Part shown: positions 36,801 through 50,800 of the stretch, piece after piece
How positions within the stretch are numbered: the first letter of the stretch is position 1
Layout: every line of letters starts with the position of its first letter
Assembly: GCA_921293015.1 (NCBI GenBank)
Contig: OV121081.1
Location: 62,761,022 to 62,825,021, forward strand
DNA from: Phorcus lineatus
Taxonomy: Eukaryota; Mollusca; Gastropoda; Trochida; Trochidae
DNA length: 64,000 nt
Reading direction: 5' to 3'
Program-made: the position numbers and the translations under genes
Notes under the pieces: generated by a model
What the model was told of the DNA's origin: nothing
The model's input: only the letters and a program-made list of their open reading frames with translations
Database searches by the model: none

Positions 36801-37920
36801 ATAAAATTTCTTATATTTGTCATGTTATGATGAACATGTGAGATAATCATGCTTTATATCAGCATACATTGTATAACATCCAAATAGGTTATCATCCTAT
36901 TATCGGAGAGTTCTTGCAGTTATTGATACTATGGCTATCAGGTCGGTAAACGAAACGGTTGCAGAGAGTCGACACGAGATCTTTATTCAAGCGTTAAATA
37001 TAGGTTACCCTTGCTTTACCTGGACTAGTTTATATCCTATAGAAAGAATAGGAAAATCATTGTTTACAAAGAAAACAGATTTAAGCTTTGTTGGCTCACT
37101 AATAACATACGAACTTGTAGTTAATATTTCATATTCCGGCGTGCTATCCATCTTTCAGGAAAGTTATTTTATCACTTCTAAATGCCCGTCAGAGACTAGT
37201 TCGGCCTATATCTTATTTTAATAACCGTTATTGTATGATACATAAAATGGATGTGATATGTAACCTCTGAATCGTATTCAAGTGAGTGTGAATATACATG
37301 TGTTTCAATAGATTTATCACCTATTAATTTTTTAGTTTGAAATGTACCTGATGTGAACCTATCAAAGCCACGTGATCATTTTATTACCTTTATCTAAGGC
37401 CTTGTCAGGAAGAAATGAAATGTTTTCATATGCAGCAATAACTTCATCAGCTGACCAATGAACACAAACTGTAGATGTATATGTGTAAAATTAAATAATC
37501 TATTTACCTCAATCAAACTGCATATTCAGGTACACTGCACTCTAAGACTAACAATAAGGTAGGATTCAGTATAGACAAAACAAAGTGAAGGAAAGGATAT
37601 TTAAAACACAAAATTCCAAACATTAAGAATCAAGTCGTTATTGAAAATTTTTTTTACATATATCGATCATCTTATAAAAAAAATATTGCAAATTTTTTTT
37701 CATTCCTGAAGTAAACCGATTTCGGTAAATAACATCAACCCTTCGTTAATATAGTGGGATGTAAGACATGAAGAAGAGGCTATATTGATCAGATTCATGC
37801 CATAAGGAATTAGCAGTCACACATTAGCGTGTTGGTGGTGCGATCTACAAACAAGTGCATTATTGGGAATGCATTCTGAAGGGATAACAATAGTTGTACA
37901 ATACCGCATATGGTGTTAAT
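36800..37920. other. Non-coding stretch
   Basis: A 96-codon plus frame at 36931-37221 has no recognised motif and no support as a gene. Nothing else is seen. Confidence 0.45.
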
Positions 37921-37923
37921 TAG

Positions 37924-39300
37924 TTACGTCTCATAGGTACTTCTTCAAGTGTGAATTTTACTTTGTCTTTAAGCGAAAACATTGTTACGTCTCAAGGGTA
38001 TTGGACTGACGGTGAATATAAATGTGTGTGTAAGTGCACGCCTTGTTATGTCCGATATGTACTCCTCTGAGTGTTTATATAACTCTGTGTGTACACGCCT
38101 CGTTACGCCTCAATGGTTCTCCTCTAAGTGTTTATATAACTGTGTATGTAAGTACACGCCTCGTTACGCCTCAATGGTACTCCTCTGATTGTGAATATAA
38201 CTGTGTATGTAAGTACACGCCTCGTTACGCCTCAATGGTACTCATCTGATTGTGAATATAACTGTGTATGTAAGTACACGCCTCGTTACGCCTCAATGGT
38301 ACTCCTCTGATTGTGAATATAACTGTGTATGTAAGTACACGCCTCGTTACGCCTCAATGGTACTCCTCTGATTGTGAATATAACTGTGTATGTAAGTACA
38401 CGCCTCGTTACGCCTCAATGGTTCTCCTCTGAATATAAATGTGTATGTAATTACACGCCTCGTTGCGTCTCAATGGTACTCCTCTGATTGTGAATATAAC
38501 TGTGTATGTAAGTACACGCCTCGTTACGCCTCAATGGTTCTCCTCTGATTGTGAATATAACTGTGTGTGTCAGTACACGCCTCGTTACGCCTCAATGGTT
38601 CTCCTCTGATTGTGAATATAACTGTCTATGTAAGTACACGCCTCGTTACGCATCAATGGTACTCCTCTGATTGTGAATATAACTGTGTGTGTAAGTACAC
38701 GCCTCGTTACGCCTCAATGGTACTCCTCTGATTGTGAATATAACTGTGTATGTAAGTACACGCCTCGTTACGCCTCAATGGTTCTCCTCTGATTGTGAAT
38801 ATAACTGTGTGTGTCAGTACACGCCTCGTTACGCCTCAATGGTTCTCCTCTGATTGTGAATATAACTGTCTATGTAAGTACACGCCTCGTTACGCATCAA
38901 TGGTACTCCTCTGATTGTGAATATAACTGTGTGTGTAAGTACACGCCTCGTTACGCCTCAATGGTACTCCTCTGATTGTGAATATAACTGTGTATGTAAG
39001 TACACGCCTCGTTACGCCTCAATGGTTCTCCTCTGATTGTGAATATAATTGTATGTAAGCACACGCCTCGTTATGCCTCAATGGTTCTCCTCTGATTGTG
39101 AATATAACTGTCTATGTAAGTACACGCCTCGTTACGCCTCAGTGGTTCTCTGATTGTGAATATAAATGTGTATGTAAGTACACGCCTCGTTACGCCTTAA
39201 TAGTTCTCCTCTGATTGTGAATATAAATGTGTATGTAAGTACACGCCTCGTTGCGTCTCAACGATACTCATCTGATTGTGAATATACATGTGTGTAAGTT
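37924..39300 (+). repeat. 61-bp minisatellite array, about 20 units
   Basis: The unit consensus is ACGCCTCGTTACGCCTCAAT, then GG(T/A)(A/T)CTCCTCTGATTG, then TGAATATAACTGTGTATGTAAGTAC. Central units are nearly identical, while units at both edges are diverged or shortened, as expected for an array maintained by unequal exchange. Units 38516-38759 and 38760-39003 form an exact 244-bp (4 x 61) higher-order duplication. The period is not a multiple of three and no long ORF spans it, so it is not coding. Confidence 0.92.
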
Positions 39301-42100
39301 GAGGAGATGCCATTGTTACGTTGTTAGATAATTTATTTCACATCGATTAACACCTGATAGGTATTTCAGGGAAAAAGTGTCGACTGAGAAGATTTGTTTT
39401 CTATAATTGTTTTTCATCCGTTATAGTTGCCTTCATATTTTGGAAACTCTTTTATAAGGAAATCACCTTAATCTTAGATTGCCGTTTTTAATCTTTTGGA
39501 ACAAAGATCTAGATATTTTCAATTCATTAATGGTGTATTCCGATCAGGATGTCAATAAAAAATCATAATTTTTTATTCCGATATATATTATAGAACATTG
39601 ACCTAGAAAGGATCTAATGTCACTGACAGGATGGATTTGAAGAGTTGAAAATTGCAAAAAGCTCAAGCACTTGCTAATTACCTAGCACAGACAACCACAG
39701 TAAGGTAGATGTTTGGTAAAATTCATCTTTTCTAATGTAATTTTAACTTTAAAGAAGGAAATCATGATGGCATTGAATTGAATGTGTTCAAATATAAAAC
39801 ATTGACGCTGTATAATGTGTAACGTTTAGTTTGTTTTTAGTTGCTAGTGCCAATCATAGAGTATCTAAATGTTAAATGATACACATGCAAATGTTTTTAG
39901 AAGAAATGTAAAATTATGGAATAGTCCATAGGGTGAGAATACAAATATGTACATCCGTCAGAGGAATTGACTGAGAGAGTCTCATCTTATATGGTGATAT
40001 AACAGCGAAAGTTATTTATCACAAAGTATTTAGCAATAAACGGTCATCAAACCTGAAACACAAAGTACACAAAAGTCCATAAAAATTAGAATCGCTTTAG
40101 TTGTTTTCCAAATAATTAGTTTGGTCTCAAAGTAAGTTCAATAAGAGCCTTTATTTTTCATTCTGAACCATCAAACAGGACATATTTTCATTATACAAAC
40201 ATATGATATGTCACAAAATATGGTATGCAAAATGAATAAAACAATAGAAAGTACCAATAACTATAATTGAAGTAAGAAATACCATTCCATGGAAAATACA
40301 TTTTAACATTGAATATAGCTCAGGGAGGCATTCCACAATTCCCTCAAAGAAATAGCCGTTACAACTTTATCTCTTGAAAACTGGGAGGATAATTATGATA
40401 AGGAGAAGGATTAACCTGGAACGATTACTACATACCAGACTTAGAGTTTCAGGTAAATGTATAAGGAATTTTGATCCGAGAAAGATCCCCAAATATGTAT
40501 GTGTTTTTCACCTCATAAGTATTCCATTAAATGGGTCAGCTAGAAAAAGGGAACGAAAGCTAGAGAGAAACGTTTATTCATACCGAAATACATTTTGCCA
40601 GTAAGATTCTTTTATTTGTTGTGTTCTTCAAATAGCATGTTAAGAAGAAAATGATTGATATGTTCCATTAAAACTACATTGCTTACTGATCGCTTTGTAA
40701 TATTACCAACAGTTCTTTAATAATTCATATATAGGATATTATTGATTAATAAGGTCTTGTGTAGTTTTCAAGAACTAGTGTGGTACAAATCGAATAGTAT
40801 ACTATGTTAAGAGGATCAAAGGATCAACGGACGTACGTTACCTCTCTTCATACAATCTCACTCTGGAAGTTAAGACTACAAAACTATTAAAAAATTTAAC
40901 GTCAAATCATGCTTTGAAAATGATTTACAATATAATCTGAAGTATAAATTTTTTTCTTTATCATTCGTTGCATCCACTTTGGTGAATGTATTAAAAATTG
41001 TCTGCACTTAAGAAGATGAATAAAATGAAATGGAGATAACAGTAGGATCACATGGATATGATGATGTCCATGAAATGTCAATAGTTGCAAAATAATGTTT
41101 TTAATGAATAATTTTAACAATAGTCCACAATAAAAATATCACGAATGAAATAAGGCTTAGCATTTAAATTGAATGTCAACAGAATAAAATTCCATACCCC
41201 TGCTTATATATGCTTTCGTTTTTGTCATGTTGCAACATGGTCGTATTTTCGTGAAGTTTGATATACTTTAAGGGTTGACATATCGCTGAAATTGCAACAT
41301 GCTCACGGTAGATAATAACTCTATTGGAATCTTTAAGTATTTGTTAAACATATTTATTTGATAGCGCATCTTTGTCTAATTGAAATAGAGAATGTCAAGT
41401 TTGATAGACAACAAGCTGTGCAGAGATTATTGCTGTTAATGATGAATAGAGTGAAGCAGAAACAATAGAGAATGAAGACTCGTGGGACTCTAAAATATTT
41501 GAACTCTTGATGGCAACAACACAATGTGAACTCGATATTCCCTATGCGAGATTGCTACTGCACCCATCTACACAGAGGAAAACACGTTGGTGTTACCAGG
41601 GGATTAACAGCTTCTTTGAAGTAAAGCTGAAAACCTGCTTATTCAAACAATAAAGCAAGTAATCGTTGGTAGTTGGTGCATTAAATTACAAACCTGATGA
41701 AGAATTGTGTTGTGTACAATTGAACCTCGAAGCTGGGACCATAAACATGTTAGTAGTTTGGCAAATTATATTATATAAGTTATTTTGAGAAGGCATCGTC
41801 TGAGAGAACAAGACACTCATCAAAATACTTCTCTGTGGTGCTGCATCTGCGAGAAACATATCAAGATAAAGTAGGAATGTAAGTATTGAATTACATATAA
41901 AATCTAATAGATGTTTTATTGATTTCTATATGAAGGATTATTCAAAGAGAAGTTTGATGCGCATTTAACTGCAACAAACTGTGTGCAAACTAATTGAAAC
42001 TTAAGAACGTATCGATCATTTGTTTGAGATTTCATTTTTTTGACCAGGTTATAGTTCTGTTTTAAACTTGTGTATTTAATCTATGTGCAGATATATACAT
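39300..42100. other. AT-rich non-coding stretch
   Basis: No gene supported. A patch at 41560-41660 ends in FFEVKLKTCLFKQ, faintly like the C-terminus of an L2 LINE, but this is too weak to call. Confidence 0.45.
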
Positions 42101-42102
42101 GT

Positions 42103-42585
42103 TTAGCATGTAGGAAGACACGATAATACCTTTTGTTGTGCGATTATCAATTGACATTCAAGAATCTTATGTTTCCCCTGACAAATTGATTTTAAACAAA
42201 AGGCTCTTGAGTGGCTATTTTCATGTAACGAGGACGTATCTAAAAAGAATGAATCTCTCTCTTGAGAAATCAGCACGACCAGTTGCTTCTTGATCAAAGA
42301 TTTCTGGAAGCCATTTTTCTTTTTTCCAACACACTCAGTAGATCTCTTGCACACTGTTGAATAACATAATACACTGTTGTCAACTTTAAAGAATTTGGTT
42401 AGATGAAAAGTGTTGTTTTTATAGTATTTATCGAAATCAGAAAAACCTGTTCGAACAATATAGGTTTTGAAATCTAATGGATAAAATGATGGATACACTT
42501 TTGTTGCATACGAAAAGTTAGCCTTGTGACATGGAAAGAACAGAACATAGTATTGTATTGCTAATCTTACCCAGCACTATATGCC
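42103..42585 (-). other. Unassigned minus-strand open frame
   Basis: Open between stops for about 160 codons, longer than most chance frames here. There is no convincing ATG near its start, since the first codon of the usual call at 42498 is GTG. The translation has C-rich text (SVLCYSTVCKRSTECVG) followed by a lysine-rich stretch. It could be an internal or terminal exon, but no splice signal decides it and I do not recognise the protein. Confidence 0.2.
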
Positions 42586-42787
42586 TATCTAAATTATTGT
42601 TTCATAACTACATGTACCAACATTTAGTTTTATGAATAACCATGTCTTTTGTGGTTATAGCTATGACACTTATATGTGATCACGTGCATAAAGGCTACTT
42701 GTGTATAGCAGACGTTTGCCTTTTGACGGGATAGAATACCTTTAAATGTATCACCTATCACCTATATATCAAACAAATAACAGGAGA

Positions 42788-42809
42788 TTATTATTATTAT
42801 TATTATTTC
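42788..42809. repeat. (TTA)n microsatellite
   Basis: About seven tandem TTA units at the left edge of the second duplicated segment. Confidence 0.85.
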
Positions 42810-44660
42810 AGGTTGATATTATTATGGAGATAGTTTGATATAAGTTCACTTTGATCACAATTGAGAAAAAAGTTTGTTTGTCACTTTCAGCATTCCTTTG
42901 TAAAGTTGAACTGTAAGAACGATTTACAATAACTTTGTTTTCGCTAACAGGTTATCAATACATCTATACATCTAGATCATTGTTATATTGTTTTTCACAT
43001 TTTCGATCATTTATGAATTCGTCAATAGAAACGTTGATTAAAATTTGATACAATATCGATACTATAGCAGTCATGTGTATCAAGCAAAATGATCAAACAC
43101 CATCAACCACAAACAGTAAATTGAAAACCATAACCATCAAGTCTCAGCTGATAGAAAATCAATCAGTAATGACACACGGTAAATTCGAGTGGAATAATAA
43201 TGTTATATCACCAGGTTTATATGGTTTTAGTTTTCGGTAATTTGTTTAGCATAAACATTGTACAAGTCATGTTTTTGTTTCGTAAACCCTCGACACACTA
43301 CATACAGGATTACAAACACTTCACTTTATAATCTGAAGTAGACACAGCAGGATTTAGTATCTAATATCAAACCATTTATTAAACATGGGAACGTTATAGC
43401 CTACATCACCTTACTAAGGAAATAATCCATTGTATAAACCATACACTGTAAAACGAAATCCGTCTCTGCTGATAGAAAATTAATCACCAATGACACACAG
43501 TCAGCTCGATTGGAATGATAATGCCATATCATTAGATATATACAGTTTTGTTTCCAGTAAAAGAACTAATCGTATTTTAGCATTATATTTCAAAACAGAA
43601 TTACAACCACTTCAAATGTGTTTGAATTTGGAATAGAATGGCGCTGGATTTAGCATCTAATATCAAACCATATGAAACATAGATATGTTCTTTTAGCAAA
43701 CACATCATCATAACAAGGATATAATTGAAGGCACTTAATTAATATTTGTACGAGAGAGAGTATCCACTGACACTGTAAATTATATTGAAGGAATTTCAAA
43801 AGTTCAAAACATAAAAAATGCACGATTTTCTGTATGATAACTACTAAGATGAATCATTCATATTTGAATCGCACTATTAGAAATATACGCATTTCGGCCA
43901 TGTTTTTAACGAAAACCTTTTGCGGGATTCGAATCTACACTATGAGAGATGCGCAACGGTTGTAAGTACGTACCATTCCAAACTCACCTGGACTTCCGAA
44001 TGTCATACCCCAATGTCCCAATGGATAAGCTCTTGGTGTCGTCAGCATTTTGCGTTTTGATACGAACAGCCTATCTTCTTCCTACACTGAATTAACTATA
44101 TAGAGTAAATTAACTATAACAATTAATAAACATTATTGTATTGCCACGAAATTATGTCCACATTTAATAGAATTTTAATCGACCATTAGATACCCGAGTA
44201 TGTTATACAATGATGCTTAACGTAACTGACTTTATATCAATAATGGTGTATTGCGTGTGCACGCTATCGTCACAACATGTTCTTGTTTGTTCAAATAAGC
44301 ATTTTTTCTTGCTTTGTGAAGTTCTCTTTAAAGAGAAGGGTGAACTAACAACAGTGTGATTAAGTATGTAGTCGATTGCATGTGGGATATCGATTGATAT
44401 CACCTATTGATAAGGTATTCTCATTACCTAAAGACTGCTTTGTTTGTATGAACGAACATGAAAAACAATGTTAATACCTGCGTGACAAATACTATATTTC
44501 GTTAAGGTATAACTGTTATTCAATCCTCTTAATGACGTTATGCGTTGCCGATGATCAGATGTCCTTAAAGGCATTTCTTAAGTGGAAGCCCGAGAGCCAT
44601 AGCTATCCTTCCTGAACATTAGTTTTGTCATCAGTCAGTGTTCAGGCGAACTTAGGTTAG
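42809..44660 (+). repeat. Diverged segmental duplication, copy 2
   Basis: Partner of 31897-34000, about 10.9 kb away, in the same order and orientation. It has no MITE. Around 43920, opposite the MITE position, it carries GCGGGATTCGAATCTACACT, which includes a reversed Pol III B-box-like core. An internal block (TCTGCTGATAGAAAAT..ATCA.CAATGACACA, then CTCGATTGGAAT) recurs about 340 bp apart at 43150 and 43470, so this copy has a tandem repeat of its own. Confidence 0.75.
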
Positions 44661-46725
44661 GTTAGGATATTGATTTTATCGTTAGATTTGATAAGACGAC
44701 AATTTGATTACATTGGTACATTATGTACTTGTTCGTGTAAAACCCCCACATTAAAACTAAAACACTTAAATCAACAGCCATATGCCATAAAGCACTTGTC
44801 ACAAATGATATGAAAGCCACTGTTTGAAGACACTAGCTGTCGTTGATTCTTAACTTGTCAATGTGAAGTCATTCTCTCACAACAGAGGTAGCTTCTTCAT
44901 AAATGTCTATATTAATCGGTTGTAATACCAGCAGCAGTTGTCCTAGAGGCGAAATATTGCTACCCAAACTATCAACACAATCCTCGCCAAAGAAAACACG
45001 TCATGCTTGAATAAGATATCATGTTGTCATCTAGGTCTGTGCAATGATAAGTCGCCAAATAGGAAAATAGGTTCAAAATGAAAAGTGCACATTCGAATAC
45101 ACTGTCGCTTTCCCGTGAATTACTGAGACTTTTTCAATGCTAACTTTTGGAAAGGTGTCGCTGATTCAACCACTTACTTTAGTTGCATCAAGTCAGTCAT
45201 CTACATTTCTAGACGGAGAAACGATCATGTCAGGACAGTTTAGTATAGAAAAATATGGCTGTGGGAATGACTATTGTGCAATTTATATTAACTCCTTGTT
45301 TCTCATTAATCTATTTCCCTGAAGAGAGAGGAAGCGTTATTACAAGTTTACAAAAGACTATGTTATCCTTCAAAATGGTGTAAGTAGTTTATGTGTTAAT
45401 ATCATAATTGTATGCTATGATATGATCTGCAGTGTTGTGTCCTGCTCTTTACCTAAATCTGACAACCCGTATTTTCGGTAGAGAGATTTGTCACGTTGTT
45501 CACAACAATGCAAGCGAATGCAGACTTTTGTTATAACTAGTGAGAATATTATTCAGTGATATACTTGCCAATGCAACAGTGTTGATATACCAAACCAATT
45601 TGTCATTGCTTTGTAGAGTTGTAAGTTCAACGGCAAATTTCATCTTACCATCAAGAGAAGTATTATTAGCCGTCCTTATAATTTGATATTATATTTATAT
45701 TTAATAATCTAATGACGCCTGAGTTCATACTGGGCTGTATGCGGGCTTTGATGAAGAGGACTACAGTTCAAGACCTAGCAGACAACACATTAAATCTTGG
45801 AATATGATGCAGCTCGTCTATGTAGCTATTGTAATGCAGATGTTGTGAGGCTATTGGTAGGAAATTCAGAATAATTAAGAAATATCACACGTGAAGACTT
45901 CAAGAAGGTGTTTTGTTTCTGATAACATGATTTCGTCATATATCCTTCAGTGTGAAAACCGACATAGTAAACAGCAGTCTGAAAGAATTTATATCAGCCA
46001 ACATTAAAAAGGACAATTACTCTTCATTACATTACAAAAAGATGACCTAAAGTGTTACTAAGCTTTTATAAGTTGATAAGTTGATAAGTTATTTGATGGC
46101 AACATTGAAAAGGTAACGTAAATTGTATAGATTGCAGCAATGGAAACTCTATAATCATTTTTCTGTGGTTTCAAAGAATAAAAGCAAACAATGCATATCC
46201 TTACTGACAATTGGTAGAAACTTAGTTTTTTCAATCAAGCTTACATTAACGTTTTCAATTGCCGCCTCCCTTGCCTTGACTTCTATGTATTCATTAACAC
46301 ATATTTCATGAGTACTACTATGAGTCTGCAAGTTTATTGATAAAGAGAATGAACGGCATCGAACTGTCTTAGAAATTAAGTTTAATTACAATAATAATAA
46401 ATGTGACATGCCTCCATAATCAATTTAATAAAACATGACTCAATACATGGAAAAAATATATAATTATCGTCATCAAGCAATATCCAGTGAATACTATTTA
46501 ACTGATACTGATACACCTCTTTGGACAATTCTTTTGAATGATCACCCTTAAAGAGTTATACGTTTTTGGGACAGCTTTCTGTAGGCTCCATTATCATTGC
46601 TTGTCAGCGTTCCCCTGTCGGGGAATAACAAACAAATATTGGATTTACCTGACAATTTTGAGGTACTCGGTTAAAACTGTCAGGGTTGTCAGTCAGACTG
46701 GACTTTTTCTGCAGATTTTCCGTCA
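44660..46725. other. AT-rich non-coding stretch
   Basis: No gene, RNA or clear repeat recognised. Confidence 0.5.
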
Positions 46726-46734
46726 ATGTTTTTA

Positions 46735-46825
46735 AGGCCGAGTTGATATTTTAGGCGCTTTGAGAATGGAACTTGTCTCATGGACACATGCGCTATACAA
46801 ATGCTCTATTATTATTGATTCAGCA
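46735..46825 (+). repeat. L2-like LINE 3' tail
   Basis: Contains GGCGCTTTGAGAATGGAACT and CATGCGCTATACAAATGCTC, then TATTATTATTGATT. The GCGCTATA(T/C)AAAT plus TATTATT ending is the typical 3' terminus of L2-type LINEs. No coding part remains. Confidence 0.5.
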
Positions 46826-47632
46826 TATAAATTGTATACCTCATTCCTTCCAAACGAAGCGCGATCTGATACTGGGTTTTAGGTATTCATTGACTCTTAT
46901 TGATTGTTCTCAACATCTTTTGTTGTTATGACGTACATTGATTTCATGTCATTTCGTACTGATTTATTGCTTCAATCTATTGCTAGAAATTTTTTTCTAG
47001 ACTTTAGTCAACGATTTAGTATTCACTTAGGTAAGGAGCTAATTTTGAAAAAAAATATATATAGTTTCATTTTCTTAGTAATTTACTTAATTAGCATTGT
47101 TTACAGCGCGCAAATTTTACACATTTTGATAAAATTATTTTACAATGTCTGAAAATGTTAGCCACGTCAATCAAGAAGCATGCTTTATATTCTTTTAAGT
47201 GATTCATTTGAAGACACAAGGAGGAAGGATTCAACATGTGAAGTCCTTTCGTCACTCAAAGAGACAATTCGTCACCATACGTTTCCATTATTATAAACTG
47301 TATATTTAAGACTTTTTGGGTCAGTATAGGGGTAAGATAAAGGCACAAATCTTCTTATATCTTATATCTTTAGAACTTTAGGAAACTAATGGACTTTTGG
47401 GTTCTCTCTCAAATGTGCAACGTGTTCTGCTTTTTTAAAATGAAAATGAGGTAAGTGCATTAGTGGGAGGTTATTTTTAATCCTGTACAAGACTGAAATA
47501 ACAAAGACTAAGCTCTGTTGATGTCCTACGGATCTATATGTCAGTAGATAATTGGTGTATTTGTTTTATCTTCGTACAGAACCAAGACTTAATACCGTTG
47601 TAGATGTTGGATATCGATAAGAAGATTATTAT
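46825..47632. other. AT-rich non-coding stretch
   Basis: No gene recognised. It flanks the 3' end of the large LINE. Confidence 0.45.
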
Positions 47633-47635
47633 TTG

Positions 47636-47702
47636 AGTGAGTGAGTGAGTGAGTTATTGTTTAACGCCGCTTGGGCAATATTTCAGCCATAAGCGGCGTG
47701 AG
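47636..47702 (-). repeat. LINE 3' hairpin and (CTCA)n tail
   Basis: Minus strand: CACGCCGCTTATGGC, loop TGAAATATT, then GCCCAAGCGGCG, forming a strong stem, followed by TTAAACAATAACTCACTCAC and further CTCA units. It is the recognition-type 3' end of the LINE. From memory the same hairpin and CTCA tail end many gastropod SINEs. Confidence 0.7.
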
Positions 47703-47817
47703 ATTTAATTAAATGGAATTGATTGCAAAAACAAAGAAAATATATAGCACGAAGGCTGTAAAACATCAGCAAAATATCCCAGAGTTGGTTAAAAGCTGAT
47801 ATAGATTGTGTAAAATT

Positions 47818-50800
47818 CTACAACTTATCAAATAGATTGATTGCCTTTAGATATTCTAAAATACGGTGTTCACCGAATTGATTAAAATGATGTGAAATTG
47901 AAACATTTGGGTAAAATGTGTCCCAGTACTCGCACAGGATGTGCTTAACTGTGAGGGGACACTGACAGGGAATACACACAGGGGGGTCTCCCCCATTAAA
48001 AGATATGAATGGGTGAGGTAGGTATTTCCAATGCGACATCGTCGCAAGACACACGCTTCCTGATGGGTAAAAGAAGATAGAGATTTATAACCTAAATAAG
48101 GTTGTATTAAATGAAGTTTATTGTGTTGTTGTTGGTCCCATTGCGACCGCCAACGCTGTTTTATATAAGATCTTGAATCTGTATATGGAACTTTAGTTTG
48201 TGAGACATGTTTAAAGTTAAGAGCTGATTTAGCTACTGAATCAGCTTTATTGTTGCCTCATATACCCATATGTCTAGGAAGCCAGCAAAAGACGATGTCG
48301 CATTCAAGAAATGTATTGTAATGGGTTAAAATATCCCTCATAATGGGGTGATCACGTTTGCAGTTTTTGATAGCCAGAAAAGAGAATGTAATTATTAGCA
48401 GTAGAGTTTTTGATATGCTGAATGGCCTTGGGGATGGCCGTTGCTTCAGCTGTGAAAATGCTGCTGCCATCATGCAGCCTTGAAGCATAAGTTGTTGAAG
48501 GTGTAACAGTTGCTGCTGCAACTGTCTCAACATCCTTAGAACCATCAGTATAAATTGGCTTGTAATCAGAATAAAAATCACGGAGTTCATTGAAAGCCTG
48601 TAGAAATATTAACTGATTGGTTTCTGATTTGTTATGAGTGGTTAAGCTAAGATCAACACGGGTTTTGACCAACTGCCAAGGTTGAGTGGCCAGCAAACCG
48701 TGTTCTGCAATAGTTGAGAGGTCGAGATCTGAATTTACAACATGTTCTTGAATACGGATACGGAGAGGTGGAATTGCTTTTGGTTTTGAAGTATACAGCT
48801 GCTGGTATTCAGGAGTAAATATGCAGTTGTAAGCTGGATTTGAAGGATTGGATTTGAGTTTAGTTATATATTGAAGTGCTAACTTGATGCAGAGATCTGA
48901 GAGAGATGGCTCATCAGCCTCGACGTAAAGACTTTCAACAGGAGATGTTCCGAAGGCCCAAAGACAAAGTCTGAGACCTTGGTGATGAATTGTATCTAGC
49001 ATTTTAATGTATGAGGGGCGGGCGGATCCATAAATAATGGATCCATAATCAAGTTTTGAGTGGATAAGTGATTGATAGAGATGAAGAAGAGTTTCTTCAT
49101 CTCCACCCCATTTTGCAATTGACACAACCTTTAAAATGTCTACTGCCTTTAAACATTTAGCTTTAAGGTTTTTGATATGTGGGATAAAGGAGAGTTTACT
49201 GTCAAAAGTGAGACCAAGAAATTTAGCCTCTGGCACGACTTTGATTGGAGTCTTATCCAGAAAAAGTTCTGGATCTTTGTGCATTTTGCGCATATTGCAG
49301 AAATGCACACAAGATGTTTTAGCTTTTAAAAATTGAAAGCCGTTTTCTAACGACCATTTATGAATTTTGTTTAAACAAAGCTGCAATTGCCGCTCAGTTG
49401 ATGGCATATTCCTGCCTCGGCAAGAGACTCCAAAATCGTCAACAAAAAGAGAACCATCAGGATGATCATTTAAAACGTTGTCCAAACTATGTATTTTGAT
49501 GCTAAATAGTGTGACAGATAAAATGCTTCCTTTTGGAACACCCATTTCCTGATTAAAGAAATCAGATAGGGTAGAACCCACCCTGACTTTAAATTGGCGA
49601 TTGTAAAAGGTTGGATATAAATTCTGACGTACGACCCCGCAGACCAAATTCACATAGATACTTTAAGATGCCATGCTTCCAAGTTGTGTCATATGCTTTT
49701 TCCAAGTAAAAAAAGATAGACACAGCATGTTGTTTGTTGATAAATGCATCTCTAATAAAAGATTCTAAACGAACCAGATGATCAGTGGTACTACGTTGTT
49801 TACGGAAGCCATATAGGATATCTGTAAGTAATTTGTTGGTTTCCAAGTACCAAACCAGACGATCATTGATCATCCGTTCCATAGTTTTACATACACAACT
49901 TGTTAAGGCTATCGGGCGGTAGTTTGAAGGTTCTGTGTGATCCTTCTCTGGTTTAGGAATGAGGACTACGGTGGCATCATGCCATCAAGGTGGAAAATTA
50001 CCAGATTCCCGTATGTTATTATATACATCGAGTAAAATTTTGAGGCAAGGTTCTCGAAGATGTTTTAAAGTTGATAATGGATATCATCAGGACCAGTTGT
50101 TGTATCATGTGCTTTAGAAAGTGCTGCTTTAAGTTCTGAAAGGGAGAGGTCTTCATTATAATCTTTTCCATTATCAGAATTAAAATTAAGTGGTTGTTTT
50201 TCCTGTACCTTTTGATATTTTTGGAATTCAGGTACATAAATTGCTAATGATGAATTTTTGGAGATTGTTTTAGCCAATAAATTGGCAATATCAGTTTTAG
50301 ATGTAAGAAGGTCACCTCTGACCTTAAGAGGTTTTATTGATGATTTTGAGCCTTTGCCTTTAATTATACTTATCATATTCCAGACTTTGCTCATAGGCGG
50401 TCTGGAATTAATTTTAGAGACATATCCTCTCCAAGATTTGCGTTTTTCTTGATTGACAATGCGGCGAGCCTTAGCCCGAGCTTTGCGACAGCCATCAAGA
50501 TTGCCTGGAGTTGGATGTTTGTTGAACCTGCGTTCAGCCTTTTTACGTGCTTGAATGTCTTGCCTGCATGTATCATTAAACTACGTGGACGATTTAACAG
50601 TACGTGGGTGTGAGGTTGATTTAGGAATGGTTTCCTCAGCAATTTATCTGAAAATGTTTGGATAGGGTCTTCAGATTGTAATATTGATTCATATTTTATG
50701 TTTTCCATGCAAAGGGAAGACAATTTGTCCCAATCTACTAAGGAAAACTTCAAGAGAGGATTGTGTTCTTCGGGAGAAGATAGGGTAGGTTTCAATACTA

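Noticed and set aside
36629-36850. 73-codon minus frame with a Tyr-Ile run
   Set aside because: It is the translation of a (TA)n microsatellite.
36931-37221. 96-codon plus frame as a gene
   Set aside because: No motif, splice context or conserved feature visible; within chance expectation.
37982-38249. Cysteine-rich repeat protein encoded by the minisatellite
   Set aside because: The 61-bp period shifts frame each unit and stops follow quickly; the frames are by-products.
37924-39300. CRISPR-like array
   Set aside because: The 61-bp units are contiguous with no unique spacers, and the context is animal DNA; it is a minisatellite.
41500-41680. L2 LINE C-terminus
   Set aside because: Only a short FEVKLKTCLF match and no 3' tail; too weak to list.
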